The notes beneath the pieces were generated by a model. That model searched no databases. It saw only the letters and a list, made by a program, of their open reading frames with translations, and was not told the DNA's origin. Made by a program: the position numbers and the translations under genes. Of a stretch of 6,032 nt of DNA, positions 3,485-6,032 are shown piece by piece (position 1 is the first letter of the stretch; each line of letters starts with the position of its first letter). The DNA lies in assembly GCA_030591105.1 (NCBI GenBank), contig JAUVBS010000145.1:1-6032 (forward strand). Reading direction: 5' to 3'. The DNA comes from a bacterium (lineage in GTDB: Bacteria > Krumholzibacteriota > Krumholzibacteriia > LZORAL124-64-63).

Positions 3485-6032
3485 ATGCAACGAACTACCG
3501 CGTGTGTGCTGAGCCTGCTGCTGGCGCTGTCTGGTGCGGCGATGGCGACAACCTCCCCCGACGGCTCGCTACCGCCGTCGTCGATGACCGTCGCACCCGG
3601 TACGACGTTCACCGACCTCGCGCCGGCGCCGAACTCCGTACGGGACGGCCTGAACCTCGATCCCGGCGAGGCGCCGGAGGGCGACTATCTGGGCGCAGCG
3701 ATCTTTACGCGCGATGGGCAACGCGTCCTGCTGACCAACCGCTTGACCGATAACGTGACGGTCTATGACGCCGAGGGGAATACGCTGACCGCTGACATCG
3801 ACGTGGGGACCTACCCCGGCGCCATTGCGGTCTCCGACGATTACGCCGTGGTCGCGTGCGCCTTCAGCGACGAGGTCTGGATCATCGACTTGACCGACTA
3901 CAGCGTCGCTGCGGTCCTACCCAGCGGCGAGCAACCGTGGGTCGTACGGATCTCTCCCGACGGCACGCGGGCCTACGTGGCGTGCGATATCGGCGACGTC
4001 TGCGAGGTCTACGATCTGACGACGCTGACCCACGTGTTGACGATCACGGATTTCCCGGTCTCGTTGGTGTCGTTCACTTTTGGCTCGGAGAACGGCCGTA
4101 ACGCGGTAACTTTCACGAACTTCGAGGTAACACCGGACGGTCAGTACCTGATGGTTGGCAACCGCGACACGAGCGTGTTGTTCTTCGACCACACGACCGG
4201 CGCGGTGGCCGAAACCGTCGGTGGGATCGTCAACTGTCCGACGGTCGGACTCTCGGGCGATGGTAACGTCGCCGTCGCCCTCGGCGCGGGCAATCCGGCC
4301 CGGGCCTGGCGCATCGACCTGGCCACCTTCGCTGTGACCGGCGCCGTGACGATCGACGGGTACTCGCTTTCCACCTACGCCGTCGGGGTCGATCAGACCG
4401 GTACGAAGGCGTTCCTCGGGATCAGCGGCAACTCCAGCGCCATCGTCCGGTTCGATACCGCGAGCCACCGGATACTGACCGCTACCTACACGCCGTTCGG
4501 CATCGGGACGAGCCCCGATCACGAACTGGCCCTCGGCATCCAGTACCGCTGGTCGGTCGTCAACTTTGCCACCGAACAGGTCATCGGGCAACTGCAGGGG
4601 ATCAGCCTCGACCGCGGGGTCGTTTCGCCAGTCGGCACGCGGGCGGCCTCCTTCAGCCCCGTCCGTTCGGAACTGCTCCACTGGCACGACTACAGCAATC
4701 CGAACTCACCACAGTTGATCGCCAGCACGCCGGCCGGTCTCGACCCCGAAGGCGACGGTCCCCGCCGCGTGGCCATCGCCCCCGACCACAGCCGCCTCCT
4801 GGTCACCAACGTGATATCGGGCAACCTGACCTGCATCGATCCGGCCACGGCCGAAATCGTGGCGATCCTGCCCATGGGCGACCGGGTCCAGGACGTCGCG
4901 ATCACCTCTGATTCGCGCTGGGCCGTGGTCTGTGGCTTCAACTCGCACTCGGTATTCATCGTCGACCTCACGTCCGATACGGTGGTGGCCGAAGTACCCG
5001 CCGGGGTGCGGGCCGGTGTCGTCTCGCTGGCGCCGGACGACAGCCGTGCCTACGTCGGCAATATCCAGGGCAACACAGTATCGGTGATCGCGCTCGACGG
5101 CGCCGACAGTGAAGAAATCGCCGAGGTATGGTGTGGCGTGATCGGCGTGGTCTGGGCAACGTACGGGGTCAGCAGCGGCGTGGTCTGCAGCCCGACCGGC
5201 GAGTACGTCTTGATCGCGGCGTCGTTCGACGACCAGGTCAAAGTGCTCGACACGGCAACCAACACCATCGTCGCTTCGCTGCCGGTGCCCGACTTTCCGC
5301 TCCAGATCGCGTTCGACCGCGACGGGGCCTACGCCACGGTGACCAACTACTTCTCCAACGACTACACCGTGATCGAAGTCGACGGCGCCAACTCCTCGGT
5401 CGTCGGCACTTTTGCCGCCGGTAGCCGACCGCTGCGCACCGCATACCGCCACGCCGACGGCGCCGATTTGCTGGGCATCGCCCACTACGACAGCAAGAAC
5501 TTCGTGAGCGTCGACCCGCAGAGCGGCCAGCAGATCGAGAGCTGGTCGTATGCCGCCTACGGCAACCTGGTGCAGGCAGAGTTCGGCAGCGGCGGTGAGC
5601 CGATCGCCCTGACCGCCGCCTCCGGCAGCGAACCAGCCATGGTGCACTTCGCGGATAATCACTTCGCGCTGCCAGCCAACCCGGCGAGCTTCGGCGTCAG
5701 CGACGATCGTCTGCTGTGGGCCGTGGCCATGCCCGGGCCGGACTACGTCTCGTTGTTCCAGTGGGCGACCACCGGCGCGCCGGAAATCGTGAACGTCCCG
5801 TTGTCGGGCCCGGGAAGATTGACCTTCCCTAGCCCTAATCCCACCAGCGGCACAACCCGCATCGGCTTCGTGTTGAACCGGAGTGCCGACGCCGCGCTGG
5901 CGGTCTACGATCTGCGCGGCCGCAAGGTGGCCGACCTGGCGGCCGGCTCGTTCGGAGCCGGTGGCCACCACGCCTTCTGGGACGGCCGCGACAGCGGCGG
6001 ACGCCTGTTGCCGGCCGGCACCTACTGCGTGG
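3485..6032 (+). CDS. large exported YVTN-type double beta-propeller protein with C-terminal FlgD-like domain (3' partial)
   Basis: The frame is open for 849 codons from ATG 3485 to the right edge, with no stop. Residues 1-21 are a signal peptide (hydrophobic 7-19, cleavage after AMA). Two stretches of blade repeats follow, each with YVTN-like strands: about 66-415 (RVLLTN at 80-85, RAYVAC at 162-167) and about 425-775 (RLLVTN at 437-442, RAYVGN at 521-526, YATVTN from 616). They suggest two propellers of about seven blades each, a scaffold for binding rather than catalysis; no enzyme motif is seen. Cysteines 550 and 568 flank an irregular insert and could form a disulfide. From about 778 comes an FlgD Ig-like domain: SPNPTSGTTRIGF, VYDLRGRKV, FWDGRDSGG, PAGTY. 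In FCB-type bacteria this domain ends many secreted proteins, possibly as a sorting or surface module. By comparison with the family only about 10-20 residues should be missing. It is divergent from the 6-bladed propeller gene. Confidence 0.92.
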   Translation, partial: MQRTTACVLSLLLALSGAAMATTSPDGSLPPSSMTVAPGTTFTDLAPAPNSVRDGLNLDPGEAPEGDYLGAAIFTRDGQRVLLTNRLTDNVTVYDAEGNTLTADIDVGTYPGAIAVSDDYAVVACAFSDEVWIIDLTDYSVAAVLPSGEQPWVVRISPDGTRAYVACDIGDVCEVYDLTTLTHVLTITDFPVSLVSFTFGSENGRNAVTFTNFEVTPDGQYLMVGNRDTSVLFFDHTTGAVAETVGGIVNCPTVGLSGDGNVAVALGAGNPARAWRIDLATFAVTGAVTIDGYSLSTYAVGVDQTGTKAFLGISGNSSAIVRFDTASHRILTATYTPFGIGTSPDHELALGIQYRWSVVNFATEQVIGQLQGISLDRGVVSPVGTRAASFSPVRSELLHWHDYSNPNSPQLIASTPAGLDPEGDGPRRVAIAPDHSRLLVTNVISGNLTCIDPATAEIVAILPMGDRVQDVAITSDSRWAVVCGFNSHSVFIVDLTSDTVVAEVPAGVRAGVVSLAPDDSRAYVGNIQGNTVSVIALDGADSEEIAEVWCGVIGVVWATYGVSSGVVCSPTGEYVLIAASFDDQVKVLDTATNTIVASLPVPDFPLQIAFDRDGAYATVTNYFSNDYTVIEVDGANSSVVGTFAAGSRPLRTAYRHADGADLLGIAHYDSKNFVSVDPQSGQQIESWSYAAYGNLVQAEFGSGGEPIALTAASGSEPAMVHFADNHFALPANPASFGVSDDRLLWAVAMPGPDYVSLFQWATTGAPEIVNVPLSGPGRLTFPSPNPTSGTTRIGFVLNRSADAALAVYDLRGRKVADLAAGSFGAGGHHAFWDGRDSGGRLLPAGTYCV

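Noticed and set aside
3917..4687. Second long minus-strand open frame (256 codons) opposite the double-propeller gene
   Set aside because: Same reason: antisense shadow, low-complexity composition and no family motif.
4706..5971. Long minus-strand open frame of 421 codons
   Set aside because: It lies wholly antisense to the double-propeller gene, whose frame has a ribosome binding site, signal peptide, repeated blade motifs and FlgD-like domain. The antisense protein is rich in R, G, V, D and H with no recognisable domain, typical of a shadow frame in GC-rich DNA.

Overview
The window is GC-rich (about 65% by eye) and has the coding style of a Gram-negative bacterium with many secreted repeat proteins. 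The best lineage clue is the C-terminal domain of the last gene. It has an SPNP start, a YDLRGR core, a WDGRD motif and PAGTY, which match the FlgD Ig-like domain. That domain commonly ends secreted proteins in FCB-group and neighbouring uncultured phyla such as Candidatus Eisenbacteria and Krumholzibacteriota. The assignment is inference from family style, not proof.

Layout. (1) Positions 1 to about 90 are AT-rich and unlike the rest; they join the 3' part of a minus-strand gene (to 711). That gene encodes an exported LysM protein whose putative glycosyl-hydrolase (DUF4015-like) domain is cut off at the junction. (2) Positions 712-977 hold the divergent intergenic region. (3) Positions 978-1913 (+) encode a polytopic inner-membrane protein of unknown function. 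(4) It converges, 18 bp apart, on 1932-3221 (-), which encodes an exported 6-bladed beta-propeller protein. (5) Positions 3222-3484 are a regulatory region with a heptanucleotide tandem repeat, a strong extended -10 promoter, a possible overlapping minus-strand promoter and an operator-like inverted repeat. (6) From 3485 to the right edge (+) runs a large exported double beta-propeller (YVTN-type) protein with a C-terminal FlgD-like domain. It has no stop in the window.

The genes alternate in strand, so there is no multi-gene operon. What they share is location: three are predicted to be exported and one sits in the inner membrane. The two propeller genes are divergently transcribed from one shared intergenic region and could be co-regulated; a joint function is speculation. 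I see no RNA gene, CRISPR array, complete insertion sequence or recognisable defence or biosynthetic system. The items most worth following up are the composition break that truncates the LysM gene and the compact shared promoter/operator between the two propeller genes.
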